Assembly (NCBI GenBank): GCA_015767395.1
Contig: JADWMI010000031.1
Span: 1-15,014 of the forward strand
Direction of reading: 5' to 3'
DNA length: 15,014 nucleotides
From: Bacteroidota bacterium
Lineage (GTDB): Bacteria > Bacteroidota > Bacteroidia > Flavobacteriales > Flavobacteriaceae
Below, piece after piece: positions 7,510 to 14,385 of the stretch. Both the position numbers and the translations under genes were made by a program. Position 1 is the first letter of the stretch; each line of letters opens with the position of its first letter. A model generated the notes under the pieces. The model did no database searches and was not told the DNA's origin. It saw only the letters and a program-made list of their open reading frames with translations.

Positions 7510-7713
7510 ATGGAAGTAGTTTATATAACAATAGGCGTAAGTATTATTGTTGCAATCTTTTTTTTTATAGCATTTATCATGTCAGTTAAATCGGGGCAGT
7601 ATGACGATACCTATACGCCATCGGTTCGTATGTTGTTTGATGATGAGCTCGTTACGGACAAAAACAAGCACAAACAAGCAAAAACAAGCACAAAAAAGCA
7701 CAAACTAGAATAA
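7510..7713 (+). CDS. ccoS: CcoS/FixS, cbb3 oxidase maturation protein
   Basis: Small membrane protein, 67 residues, needed for insertion of cofactors into the cbb3 oxidase. One transmembrane helix (about residues 4-24) is followed by the short cytoplasmic segment SGQYDD. That is the CcoS pattern in which a helix is followed by glycine/glutamine and acidic residues. The core ends near residue 50. The last 18 residues (DKNKHKQAKTSTKKHKLE) are a lysine-rich, low-complexity tail encoded by a short tandem repeat and are probably not conserved. The gene lies between ccoI and ccoNO, the usual place. No Shine-Dalgarno sequence is visible; this ATG is the only one that includes the full helix. Confidence 0.85.
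   Translation: MEVVYITIGVSIIVAIFFFIAFIMSVKSGQYDDTYTPSVRMLFDDELVTDKNKHKQAKTSTKKHKLE
7661..7700. repeat. Tandem repeat of 10/20-base units inside the ccoS 3' end
   Basis: Bases 7661-7680 (AAAACAAGCACAAACAAGCA) are repeated in 7681-7700 with one substitution. Each 20-mer is itself two imperfect copies of MAAACAAGCA (M = A or C), and a degraded fifth copy follows at 7701-7710. The unit is not a multiple of three, so successive copies are read in different frames. Confidence 0.8.
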
Positions 7714-7741
7714 ATAATAACTAACAATTAATCAAACAAGT

Positions 7742-9910
7742 ATGGAAAAAGAACAGTTTTATTATGATAATAAAATCGTAAAAATGTTTCTTTGGGCTAC
7801 AATTCTATGGGGAATTGTAGGAATGTTAGTAGGGCTATTAGTAGCGCTACTTTTTGTTTACCCAGGATTATTAGAATTTGCAGGATCAGACAACGCCATT
7901 TCATGGTTAAGTTTTGGACGATTACGACCACTGCATACCAACGCGGTAATTTTTGCCTTTGTTGGTAACGGAATTTTCTTAGGCGTTTACTATTCAACCC
8001 AAAGATTACTTAAAGCAAGAATGTTTAACGATGTTTTAAGTAGGATTCATTTTTGGGGGTGGCAGGCCATAATTGTAGCTGCTGCAATTACTTTACCCTT
8101 AGGTTTTAATTCATCAAAAGAGTACGCAGAATTAGAGTGGCCAATAGATATTGCGGTTGTTTTAATTTGGGTAGTTTTTGGAATTAACTTGATTGGTACC
8201 ATCTTAAAACGAAGACAACGTCATATTTATGTTGCTATTTGGTTTTATATTGCTACGTTCATCACAATTGCTGTGCTATACATATTTAACAATTTAGAAA
8301 TGCCAATAACAGCTTTCAAAAGTTATTCGGTGTATTCAGGTGTGCAGGATGCTTTGGTACAATGGTGGTATGGACACAATGCAGTGGCCTTTTTCTTAAC
8401 AACACCAGTATTGGGTTTAATGTATTACTTTATTCCAAAAGTAGCCAATAGACCAGTATATTCTTATAGGTTGTCTATCATTCACTTTTGGACATTAATT
8501 TTCTTATACATTTGGGCAGGACCGCACCATTTATTATATACAGCTTTACCAGAATGGGCGCAAAACCTAGGAACGGTATTCTCTATAATGTTAATTTTCC
8601 CATCTTGGGGTGGTATGATTAACGGTTTGTTAACCCTTCGTGGTGCTTGGGATAAAGTTCGGGAGAATCCAGTATTAAAATTCTTTGTTGTGGCAATTAC
8701 CGGTTATGGTATGGCTACATTTGAAGGTCCAATGTTATCGTTTAAAAATTTAAATGCGATTGGTCATTATACAGACTGGATCGTTGGTCACGTTCATATT
8801 GGAGCATTGGCATGGAATGGGTTTATGGTTGCTGGTATTGTTTACTGGTTGGCTGAAAAACTTTGGAAAACGCCATTATATTCTAAAAAATTAGCAAATA
8901 CACATTTCTGGTTAGGTACTTTAGGGATCTTATTTTATGCCATTCCGTTATATGTTGCAGGGTTTACACAAGCATTTATGTGGAAACAATTTAATCCTGA
9001 CGGAACCTTGGTTTATGGGAATTTCTTAGAAACAGTGACGCAAGTGATACCCATGTATGCAATGCGTGCCATTGGAGGAACATTGTATTTAACAGGTTTT
9101 GTTTTATTAGCCATTAATGTAATTAAAACAGCAAAAGCTGGATCACCTGTTGAAGATGAATTGGCAGAAGCTGTTCCATTGAAAAAAATAAGTGGAAAAA
9201 GAATTGCGGGGGAAGGTTTCCATACTTGGTTAGAAAGAAGAGTTGTATTGTTTACAATTTTAACGACTGTTGCTATTTTAATTGGTGGATTGGTAGAAAT
9301 TGTTCCATTAATTTTAGTGAAATCAAACGTGCCTACTATTGCAAGTGTAAAACCATACACGCCATTAGAGTTGGAGGGTAGAGATATTTACATTCGTGAA
9401 GGTTGTAACAACTGTCATTCACAAATGATTCGTCCTTTCCGTTCAGAAGTGGAACGTTATGGAGAATATTCAAAAGCAGGTGAGTTTGTGTATGATTTCC
9501 CATTCCTTTGGGGGTCACGTAGAACTGGACCAGATGTACATAGAATAGGTGGAAAATACAACGACAACTGGCATTTCAATCATATGTCTGATCCGCGATC
9601 AACGTCACCAGGATCCATTATGCCACGTTATTCATGGTTAATTCAGAACGACCTAAATGCTTCAAATATTGAAGATAAAATGGAAGGTTTAGTTGGTTTA
9701 GGTGTGCCTTATACTGCTGAAGAAATTGCTGGTGCTAAAGATAAATTACTAGCGCAGGCAAAAGAAATTGAAGGAAATTTAAGACAAGATCCTGAATTTG
9801 TAATCAATTATGGTTCAAGTAATATACAAAACAAAGAGATTGTTGCTTTGATTGCCTATTTACAACGTTTAGGTACGGATATTAAAGCAGGTAAAACTGC
9901 ACAAAAATAA
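7742..9910 (+). CDS. ccoNO: CcoNO: fused cbb3-type cytochrome c oxidase subunits I (CcoN) and II (CcoO)
   Basis: Catalytic subunit of the high-affinity cbb3 terminal oxidase, 722 residues. Residues 1 to about 460 are CcoN, a haem-copper oxidase with many membrane helices. Ligands are recognisable: H65 (RPLHTNA) for low-spin haem b; H212 (WWYGHN) with H262 and H263 (AGPHHL) for CuB; and H350 and H352 (VGHVHIGAL) for the two haems. After a charged linker (about 460-490) comes CcoO. It has one helix (LTTVAILIGGLVEIVPLI) and a periplasmic cytochrome c domain with a CNNCH haem motif (555-559). The probable axial Met is M627 in GSIMPRYSW. In proteobacteria these are two genes; the fusion is known in Bacteroidota. 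Downstream genes supply the CcoQ-like and CcoP subunits. No key ligand appears lost. Confidence 0.96.
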   Translation: MEKEQFYYDNKIVKMFLWATILWGIVGMLVGLLVALLFVYPGLLEFAGSDNAISWLSFGRLRPLHTNAVIFAFVGNGIFLGVYYSTQRLLKARMFNDVLSRIHFWGWQAIIVAAAITLPLGFNSSKEYAELEWPIDIAVVLIWVVFGINLIGTILKRRQRHIYVAIWFYIATFITIAVLYIFNNLEMPITAFKSYSVYSGVQDALVQWWYGHNAVAFFLTTPVLGLMYYFIPKVANRPVYSYRLSIIHFWTLIFLYIWAGPHHLLYTALPEWAQNLGTVFSIMLIFPSWGGMINGLLTLRGAWDKVRENPVLKFFVVAITGYGMATFEGPMLSFKNLNAIGHYTDWIVGHVHIGALAWNGFMVAGIVYWLAEKLWKTPLYSKKLANTHFWLGTLGILFYAIPLYVAGFTQAFMWKQFNPDGTLVYGNFLETVTQVIPMYAMRAIGGTLYLTGFVLLAINVIKTAKAGSPVEDELAEAVPLKKISGKRIAGEGFHTWLERRVVLFTILTTVAILIGGLVEIVPLILVKSNVPTIASVKPYTPLELEGRDIYIREGCNNCHSQMIRPFRSEVERYGEYSKAGEFVYDFPFLWGSRRTGPDVHRIGGKYNDNWHFNHMSDPRSTSPGSIMPRYSWLIQNDLNASNIEDKMEGLVGLGVPYTAEEIAGAKDKLLAQAKEIEGNLRQDPEFVINYGSSNIQNKEIVALIAYLQRLGTDIKAGKTAQK

Positions 9911-9916
9911 ATCGAT

Positions 9917-10114
9917 ATGCTAAAATTTATTAAACACAATTTAGAAGGTATTGATGGGGTTGAAATTTATCCAATAATTTCACTATTGTTATTCTTTACC
10001 GTTTTTGTAACAATGATTATTTTTGTTTTTAAACTGCCTAAAAAAAGCATAGATGAAGTGAGCCAATTGCCTTTAGACGAAGAAACTAATATTAAAGAAA
10101 TTAACCATGAGTAA
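9917..10114 (+). CDS. ccoQ: CcoQ/FixQ-like small subunit of cbb3 oxidase
   Basis: A 65-residue protein with one membrane helix (about residues 18-40, YPIISLLLFFTVFVTMIIFV) followed by KLPKKSIDEVSQLPLD and an acidic C-terminus. Size, topology and position between ccoNO and ccoP fit CcoQ, which stabilises the CcoP-core interaction. Sequence conservation in this family is low, so the name rests mainly on context. The start lies 6 bases after the ccoNO stop, and the 3' end overlaps the ccoP start by 8 bases, which points to translational coupling. Confidence 0.75.
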   Translation: MLKFIKHNLEGIDGVEIYPIISLLLFFTVFVTMIIFVFKLPKKSIDEVSQLPLDEETNIKEINHE

Positions 10115-10754
10115 AAGTTCAGAAAATTTATCGGGTTGGAAAAAGTTCATGAAATCCATGACCAAAGCCCACGAGTTAGGAACAGAGGAAGATATATTGT
10201 TAGACCATGATTATGATGGGATAAGAGAATTGGACAATGTTTTACCGCCTTGGTGGTTGTATGGTTTCTATATTACAATTGCAATAAGTATATTTTATAT
10301 TTTTCAAATATTTTATAATTCAGAAGAGTACAGTCAGGAGAAAGAATTTGCAACTGAAATTGCAGAAGGTAAAGCGGAGGTTGAAGCATATAAAGCTGCA
10401 AATCCTGAGTTATTTGATGATTCAAATATAGTCGTTTTAACAGATGCAGAAAGTATTGCAAAAGGAAAAGAATTATTTACTTCTAAAACTTGTTTTGCTT
10501 GTCACCTAAATGATTTAGGAGGTAGTATTGGACCTAATTTAACGGATAACAAGTGGATATTGGGGGGTGATGTAAAATCTATCTTTAACACTTTAACAAA
10601 TGGAGGAAGACCAGGAAAAGGGATGATTGCTTGGGAAAGCACCATTACCAGAGATGAAAGAATTCAATTAGCAAGTTATATTATATCAATGCAGGGTACA
10701 CAGCCAGCAGCTCCAAAAGCACCCGAAGGAGATATAATTTGGCCTGTAGAATAG
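10107..10754 (+). CDS. ccoP: CcoP/FixP-like mono-haem cytochrome c subunit of cbb3 oxidase
   Basis: Membrane-anchored cytochrome c that passes electrons to CcoO. The N-terminal cytoplasmic segment contains DHDYDGIRELDN and PPWW directly before the single helix (about 48-68), the CcoP N-terminal domain signature. The periplasmic part has one class I cytochrome c domain, with CFACH at 129-133 and a probable axial Met at M173 in GKGMIAW. Length is 215 residues. Proteobacterial CcoP has two haem domains and is near 300 residues, so one domain is absent here. There is no internal stop or frameshift that would explain it, and the C-terminus ends in a normal proline-rich tail. The start overlaps ccoQ by 8 bases. 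A hairpin follows the gene. Confidence 0.9.
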   Translation: MSKSSENLSGWKKFMKSMTKAHELGTEEDILLDHDYDGIRELDNVLPPWWLYGFYITIAISIFYIFQIFYNSEEYSQEKEFATEIAEGKAEVEAYKAANPELFDDSNIVVLTDAESIAKGKELFTSKTCFACHLNDLGGSIGPNLTDNKWILGGDVKSIFNTLTNGGRPGKGMIAWESTITRDERIQLASYIISMQGTQPAAPKAPEGDIIWPVE

Positions 10755-10766
10755 CAATTTAAATGC

Positions 10767-10800
10767 ATAAGTATCACTTTTTTATGAAGGTTATACTTAT
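10767..10800 (+). terminator. Hairpin after ccoP, possible weak or partial terminator
   Basis: ATAAGTAT (10767-10774) pairs with ATACTTAT (10793-10800). After one C-U mismatch, five further inner pairs (one G-U) enclose a 6-base loop. Only a broken T-run (TAATTTTC) follows, so termination may be partial, letting some transcription enter ccoG. Confidence 0.45.
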
Positions 10801-10859
10801 CATAATTTTCAAATAAAAAGAATAAGGCTGTTTTTATATTTTTTGTAACTTTTGTTTTT

Positions 10860-10890
10860 TTGAGTTAAGTATTTAACCTTAAATTTAAGG
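10860..10890 (+). promoter_or_regulatory. Possible ccoG promoter overlapping a 14-base perfect palindrome
   Basis: CCTTAAATTTAAGG at 10877-10890 is a perfect palindrome. Within it, TAAATTTA (10880-10887) matches the -7 element at 7 of 8 positions, with a TTG (10860-10862) 17 bases upstream. A regulator bound to the palindrome would cover the promoter. An alternative -7-like TAACTTTTG lies at 10846-10854 without a TTG partner. The 175-base gap between ccoP and ccoG otherwise holds only the hairpin. Confidence 0.38.
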
Positions 10891-10929
10891 AGTTCAAAAA
10901 GATATAAGAGCAACCTTTTTTAGTTAAAT

Positions 10930-12345
10930 ATGGCAGCGCAAGAAAAAGAAAAATTCAGAGATTCAATTGGAACAATTGATGAAAGTGGGAAAAGAAATTT
11001 TATTTTCCCAAAAAAGCCTAAGGGTAAATTCTACAATTATAGAACTTATGTAAGTTGGGTTTTATTGGCTTTTTTACTTTCGGCTCCTTTTATAAAAATT
11101 AAAGGAAATCAATTTTTATTGTTCAATATTTTTGAACGTAAATTTCACATTTTTGGTTTCCCTTTTTGGCCGCAAGATTTTCATTTATTGGTGATTTCAA
11201 TATTGGTAAGTGTTGTTTTTATTATTTTATTTACGGTTGTTTTCGGTCGAATATTTTGTGGGTGGATGTGTCCTCAAACTATTTTTATGGAAATGGTTTT
11301 TCGAAAATTCGAGTATTTAATTGAAGGGGATAGAACAAAACAAATAAAACTTGATAAACAAGCGTGGAATGCTGAAAAAATACGAAAAAGACTTACTAAA
11401 TGGATAACTTTTTTTATCATTTCATTTATAATTTCCAATGTGTTTTTAGCCTATATAATAGGGTCAGATGAAGTATTGGTTTATATCACCGATAGCCCTG
11501 CTGCTCATATAGGAACTTTAGTAAATTTACTGGTTTTTACATTGATTTTTTATTTTGTATTTGCCTGGTTTAGAGAACAGGTATGTATTATTGTTTGTCC
11601 TTATGGTAGATTACAAGGGGTTTTATTAGACAATAAATCTATAAATGTTGCCTATGATTTTGTGAGAGGAGAAGGAGCGAATGGGCGTAAAAAACTTCGG
11701 AAAAATGAAAAAAGAGATGATTTAGGTCATGGAGATTGTATAGATTGTAAACAATGTGTTTTGGTTTGTCCTACGGGTATTGATATCAGAAATGGTACGC
11801 AGTTAGAATGTGTTAATTGCACGGCATGTATCGATGCTTGTGATGAGATAATGGACAACGTTGGATTTGAACCTGGATTGATAAGATATGCTTCAGAAGA
11901 TGATATTGAGAGAAAAGAGCAGTTTAAATTCAACGCGCGTTTAATTGCATATTCATCAATCTTAACAATTTTATTAGGTGTTTTAACAACAATGTTATTT
12001 TTAAGAAATGATGTTGAGGCTACTATTTTGAGGTTGCCTGGTCAAACTTTTCAAAGTACCAAAACCACCATTAAAAATGTTTATACGGTGAAGTTAATAA
12101 ATAAAACGACAGAAGATATTAGTGCTGTTTCTATCAAATTAATTTCACACGAGGGAACTGTTGATATGGTTGGTGGGATGATGGATGTTAAGAGACAAGG
12201 ATTAAAAGAAGGGACTTTATTTATTGAAATAGATAAAAAAGATTTAAATTCGTCCAAAGAAAAATTAAAGATTGGAATTTATTCAAATGGTGTATTGATT
12301 GATAAAACCACCACTAATTTTTCAGGACCCATTAAAGTTAAATAG
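10930..12345 (+). CDS. ccoG: CcoG/FixG, membrane iron-sulfur protein for cbb3 oxidase biogenesis
   Basis: Inner-membrane ferredoxin-like protein, 471 residues. In studied species CcoG reduces Cu(II) to Cu(I) for oxidase assembly. Hydrophobic segments lie near residues 38-56, 78-104, 156-178, 192-212 and 335-357. CGWMCP (110-115) and CIIVCPYGR form the conserved NapH/CcoG-type cysteine motifs in the membrane part. Two 4Fe-4S motifs follow: C270-X2-C273-X2-C276-X3-C280-P and C294-X2-C297-X2-C300-X3-C304. Both are complete. The C-terminal 100 residues form the Ig-like beta domain of the FixG family. The stop codon directly abuts the ATG of ccoH. Length and motifs are normal, so the assignment is firm. 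Confidence 0.95.
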   Translation: MAAQEKEKFRDSIGTIDESGKRNFIFPKKPKGKFYNYRTYVSWVLLAFLLSAPFIKIKGNQFLLFNIFERKFHIFGFPFWPQDFHLLVISILVSVVFIILFTVVFGRIFCGWMCPQTIFMEMVFRKFEYLIEGDRTKQIKLDKQAWNAEKIRKRLTKWITFFIISFIISNVFLAYIIGSDEVLVYITDSPAAHIGTLVNLLVFTLIFYFVFAWFREQVCIIVCPYGRLQGVLLDNKSINVAYDFVRGEGANGRKKLRKNEKRDDLGHGDCIDCKQCVLVCPTGIDIRNGTQLECVNCTACIDACDEIMDNVGFEPGLIRYASEDDIERKEQFKFNARLIAYSSILTILLGVLTTMLFLRNDVEATILRLPGQTFQSTKTTIKNVYTVKLINKTTEDISAVSIKLISHEGTVDMVGGMMDVKRQGLKEGTLFIEIDKKDLNSSKEKLKIGIYSNGVLIDKTTTNFSGPIKVK

Positions 12346-12798
12346 ATGAAATTTAGAATAAGTTGGCCAGCAGGTATTATTATAGCAATTACTTCATTTG
12401 TAATATTTATACTTTCATTTGTGTATAAGGTTACTTTTTTGCCAGAATATGATCATCATTTGGTATCTGAAGACTATTATAAGGATGAACTAAATTATCA
12501 GCAAGAAATTGACAAACAAAATAAAGGCATTGAATTGAAGGAAAATATTACTTTAGTGAAGACCTCAAAAGGATTGTCAATTAATTTTCCTGCTGAATTT
12601 GATCCGACAAAAATAACAGGAACAATTTATTTTCAAAGATTGTCTAATGGGAAAATAGATTTTGAATTTCCTATTCAATTAGAAACCAGCAATTTTATTG
12701 TTAAAGATGAAAATTTGGTTGCAGGAAGATGGGATGTTAAAATTGTGTGGTTTGTAAATGATACGGAGTATCTATATAAAGAAAAAATAAGTTACTAA
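12346..12798 (+). CDS. ccoH: CcoH/FixH family protein
   Basis: A 150-residue protein with one N-terminal membrane helix (about 8-28), a short segment with LVSEDYYKDELNYQQEIDKQ and a beta-rich extracytoplasmic domain. The (S)xDYYxxxxxYQxxIDxQxK block after the helix is the hallmark of the FixH family. CcoH is an assembly factor that binds the oxidase and the copper ATPase. The ATG follows the ccoG stop with no gap, and the stop is one base before the next gene. No cofactor-binding motif is visible, as expected. Confidence 0.88.
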   Translation: MKFRISWPAGIIIAITSFVIFILSFVYKVTFLPEYDHHLVSEDYYKDELNYQQEIDKQNKGIELKENITLVKTSKGLSINFPAEFDPTKITGTIYFQRLSNGKIDFEFPIQLETSNFIVKDENLVAGRWDVKIVWFVNDTEYLYKEKISY

Positions 12799-12799
12799 T

Positions 12800-13522
12800 A
12801 TGCTATGGACAGCATTGGTTTTAGGATTGGCAGGGAGTTTTCACTGTATAGGAATGTGCGGTCCGATTGCTTTTGTGATTCCGGTTGATAGGACTTCTAA
12901 AACAACATTGTTTTTTCAAATATTTTTATACCATTTTGGTAGGTTACTAAGCTATTCCATAATTGGTTTGTTATTTGGATTTATAGGTAAAGGACTTTAT
13001 TTGGCTGGTTTTCAGCAACGGTTGTCTATATTAATGGGCGCAATCATGATTGCTTTGGTTATTATTCCAATTTCAATTTTTAATAAATTCAATTTTTCAA
13101 AACCTTTGTATAAGATCATTGGAAAAGTAAAACAAAAACTGGGAATTTATTTGAATAAAAAATCTAACAAAGCAATATTTTCAATTGGTTTTTTTAATGG
13201 ATTTTTACCCTGTGGTTTGGTTTATATGGCCTTAATTGGGTCAGTTTCAACAGGAAACATTTTACAAGGCGCTTTATATATGGCTTTATTTGGAATGGGT
13301 ACCATTCCGTTAATGACCGCAGCAGTTTTATTAGGAAATTTTGTAAATTTAGCTATCAGAACAAAAATTCAAAAAGTTATTCCTGTTTTGGTTGTAATCA
13401 TTGGATTATTGTTTATTTTGCGTGGATTGGGATTGGGAATTCCTTATGTTTCTCCATCTGATGCGAAATTGCAAATTTCTAATAATCCCGCAGATTGTGT
13501 AACTATTGAAAAGATTGAATAA
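12800..13522 (+). CDS. DsbD_2/TauE-SafE-type membrane protein linked to cbb3 oxidase assembly
   Basis: A 240-residue polytopic membrane protein, roughly six helices in two halves separated by a basic loop (about 96-125). The first half has FHCIGMCGP (14-22) and the second has GFLPCGLVY (134-142). This histidine/cysteine-bearing pattern belongs to the family often annotated as sulfite exporter TauE/SafE or DsbD_2. It resembles the CcdA/DsbD transmembrane electron carriers, where paired membrane cysteines move reducing equivalents. Its genes commonly sit next to ccoG and ccoH, so a role in copper or thiol supply to the oxidase is inferred, while real sulfite export seems unlikely. The last 20 residues after the final helix carry one further cysteine (C233). 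The start lies one base after ccoH, and the next gene begins 3 bases after the stop. Confidence 0.8.
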   Translation: MLWTALVLGLAGSFHCIGMCGPIAFVIPVDRTSKTTLFFQIFLYHFGRLLSYSIIGLLFGFIGKGLYLAGFQQRLSILMGAIMIALVIIPISIFNKFNFSKPLYKIIGKVKQKLGIYLNKKSNKAIFSIGFFNGFLPCGLVYMALIGSVSTGNILQGALYMALFGMGTIPLMTAAVLLGNFVNLAIRTKIQKVIPVLVVIIGLLFILRGLGLGIPYVSPSDAKLQISNNPADCVTIEKIE

Positions 13523-13525
13523 AAA

Positions 13526-14383
13526 ATGGAAGATATTTCGAAAATAACCATAGACGAATTTGAAAATATAAATTCAAATAAAGAGCTTCTAGACTTAATT
13601 CAGAAAAAAAATATTTCAATAGAAAAGGTAGAAAATAAGTTGTTTTATGAAGAAGAATTAAGAAAGCTTCAAATAGAATTGGTGAAATTACAGCACTGGG
13701 TAACTAAAAATAATAAGCGTGTGGCTATTCTTTTTGAAGGTCGTGATGCAGCAGGAAAAGGAGGGAATATTAGAAGGTTTACCGAGCATTTAAACCCACG
13801 AGCTATGAGGGTTGTAGCTTTAACCAAGCCAACTGAATTGGAAAGAGGTCAATGGTATTTTAGAAGGTATATTAAAGAATTACCAAATTCAGGTGAAATT
13901 GTGTTTTTTGATAGAAGTTGGTATAATAGAGCTGTTGTTGAGCCTGTTATGGGTTTTTGTGATGAAGAGCAATATCAAAAATTCATGGTGCAGGTTTCTG
14001 AATTTGAACATATGTTATACGAGGATGGTGTTACTTTAATAAAATTTTGGTTTTCAATTTCAAAAGATGAACAATTGTCTAGATTCAATGCGCGTATTGC
14101 AACACCTTTAAAACGATGGAAATATAGTCCTGTAGATAAAATGGGACAAGAACTTTGGGATGTTTACACGCATTATAAAGAACAAATGTATAGCAAAACA
14201 CATACAAGTTATAGTCCTTGGGTAACAGTAAAAGCAAATAATAAAAAAACTGCGCGTTTAGAGAGTATTCGTTATGTGTTGTCACAATTTAACTATGATG
14301 GTAAGGATGAAGCTTTGACTACCATTTTACCCGATCCAAACATCATTACGAGGTATTATCGTTCATCAAGACAAATTGACTAA
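13526..14383 (+). CDS. ppk2: Polyphosphate kinase 2 (PPK2) family protein, first of a tandem pair
   Basis: Cytoplasmic P-loop kinase, 285 residues, that transfers phosphate between polyphosphate and nucleoside mono- or diphosphates. Walker A is EGRDAAGKGG (71-80), followed by the family arginines in NIRR. Walker B is VFFDRSWYNR (126-135), with D129 and R135 at the active site. The lid region near 184-200 carries RF-R---PLKRWKYSP. Length fits a single-domain PPK2. I cannot tell from sequence alone whether ADP, GDP or AMP is preferred. The first 40 residues are variable and acidic. It starts 3 bases after the DsbD_2-type gene and is followed after 2 bases by a paralogue, so it is probably read with ccoG-ccoH. 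Confidence 0.92.
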   Translation: MEDISKITIDEFENINSNKELLDLIQKKNISIEKVENKLFYEEELRKLQIELVKLQHWVTKNNKRVAILFEGRDAAGKGGNIRRFTEHLNPRAMRVVALTKPTELERGQWYFRRYIKELPNSGEIVFFDRSWYNRAVVEPVMGFCDEEQYQKFMVQVSEFEHMLYEDGVTLIKFWFSISKDEQLSRFNARIATPLKRWKYSPVDKMGQELWDVYTHYKEQMYSKTHTSYSPWVTVKANNKKTARLESIRYVLSQFNYDGKDEALTTILPDPNIITRYYRSSRQID

Positions 14384-14385
14384 TT

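Noticed and set aside
9013..9360. Antisense open frame of 115 codons opposite ccoNO
   Set aside because: It mirrors the CcoN-CcoO junction and shows no promoter element or protein signature.
10107..10754. ccoP as a truncated pseudogene lacking its second haem domain
   Set aside because: The frame has a complete N-terminal domain, helix, one full cytochrome domain and a normal C-terminal tail, followed by a hairpin, with no leftover haem motif downstream.
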